A DNA stretch of 5,178 nt from Paracoccaceae bacterium (GTDB lineage: Bacteria; Pseudomonadota; Alphaproteobacteria; Rhodobacterales; Rhodobacteraceae). Each line of letters opens with the position of its first letter. The stretch's first letter is position 1. Positions 4,731 to 5,178 of the stretch are shown piece by piece. Below the pieces are notes generated by a model. It saw nothing but the letters and a program-made list of their open reading frames with translations. It did no database searches and was not told where the DNA came from. The stretch is taken from assembly GCA_013214715.1 (NCBI GenBank), contig JABSSB010000234.1, forward strand, positions 1-5,178, read 5' to 3'. The position numbers and the translations under genes were made by a program.

Positions 4731-5178
4731 TCAATCAGTACGGTTCTCGTAGTCTTCCAGCATGGGCGGCCAAGCGAAAATCGAGGCCATCAAAATCGTT
4801 ATGGAGCATTCCAGGAATTCTTTGCTCCGCACAGGGTCGAAGAAACGCCCGTTGAACTTCCCTCCGTGAAATAGGTTGTTCCGGACACGACGAACATAGA
4901 GAAAGATTAGGTCGTTTTCATTCTCCGCTTGCGAAGCAACATCGCGCCATTGAAGCACTTCGTCTACATAGACCTGCTTTTTTGGAGAACGTCTCAGAAT
5001 ATAGGAGATTGCTTCAACAACGTCCTCCCCGGCTTGCTCCGAAAGGGGTGGTAGTTCGCGGGAAAATCGACTCGCGTCTGGATTAGCAGCATCGTCCCGT
5101 CCTCCCACGCAATATCCGGTCACCTTCAGACAGTATTCAAACTGGGCAAAGGTGCGGAAAAGATCCGACGCAACATCA
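4731..5178 (-). CDS. HEPN-like domain protein, N-terminus outside the window
   Basis: A minus-strand frame ending in TGA (4731-4733) and open to the right edge. A GTG at 5121-5123 could start a 130-residue product, but the frame continues upstream as DVASDLFRTFAQFEYCLKVT, which looks like genuine helical protein, so the real start lies beyond the window. The visible 148 codons are predicted mostly helical. They contain YVRRVRNNLFHGGKF, with R-x4-H (Arg at 4881-4883, His at 4866-4868), the signature of HEPN domains, where the Arg and His line the ribonuclease site in toxins and defence proteins. A hydrophobic helix (ECSITILMASIFAW) follows. HEPN proteins occur in toxin-antitoxin pairs, abortive-infection systems and as accessory domains; which applies here cannot be told. 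No adjacent antitoxin-like nucleotidyltransferase (MNT) gene is visible on its downstream side. Confidence 0.6.
   Translation of the reverse strand, partial: DVASDLFRTFAQFEYCLKVTGYCVGGRDDAANPDASRFSRELPPLSEQAGEDVVEAISYILRRSPKKQVYVDEVLQWRDVASQAENENDLIFLYVRRVRNNLFHGGKFNGRFFDPVRSKEFLECSITILMASIFAWPPMLEDYENRTD

Noticed and set aside
1..5178. CRISPR array, tRNA or rRNA genes
   Set aside because: No regularly spaced repeats and no cloverleaf-like or rRNA-like stretch was seen on reading; short or unusual RNAs could have been missed.

Overview
The window looks like an accessory or rearranged stretch of an alphaproteobacterial chromosome or plasmid, most likely Rhodobacterales (Roseobacter-like). The evidence is the high G+C codon use, the style of the IS3 and IS66 elements, and a hydroxypyruvate reductase / polysaccharide deacetylase / GNAT gene order. 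The taxon is inferred from protein style only.

Layout. (1) Bases 1-193, minus strand: the first 64 codons of a secreted FG-GAP-repeat protein that runs off the left edge. (2) Bases 212-1425: an apparently complete IS3-family element (IS407-like), with orfA, orfB, imperfect 18-bp terminal inverted repeats and a good -1 slippery heptamer between the two frames. (3) Bases 1427-1795: the 3' end of an IS66-family tnpC plus the right IS66 terminus, abutting the IS3 right end. (4) Bases 1796-2201: a small DUF2165-like membrane protein gene whose 5' part appears removed at the IS66 terminus. (5) Bases 2198-3948, minus strand: the end of a three-gene operon, consisting of the last ~43 codons of a glyoxylate/hydroxypyruvate reductase A (ghrA-like) gene, an intact NodB-type polysaccharide deacetylase and an intact GNAT acetyltransferase. 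Spacing is tight (9 bp, then an ATGA overlap). (6) Bases ~3943-4456: a second, different IS66 tnpC remnant, in the same orientation as the first, broken by a one-base deletion and a premature stop. (7) Bases 4457-4701: an open frame starting right at the IS66 end, probably the C-terminal part of an unidentified truncated gene. (8) Bases 4731-5178, minus strand: a HEPN-like protein with an R-x4-H motif, partial at its N-terminus because it runs off the right edge.

How it fits together: the deacetylase and GNAT genes are the only complete non-transposon genes. They sit on a ~2.1-kb chromosomal island between two directly oriented IS66 relics, and each relic has clipped the gene beside it (DUF2165-like on the left, ghrA on the right). 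The IS3 copy is younger, looks intact, and entered or recombined at the left relic. It shows no matching target duplication and lies only 18 bp from the FG-GAP start codon. I do not see a convincing new biological system. The best leads are the HEPN-like gene next to transposon debris, the layered IS-driven deletions, and the loss of the operon's upstream end.
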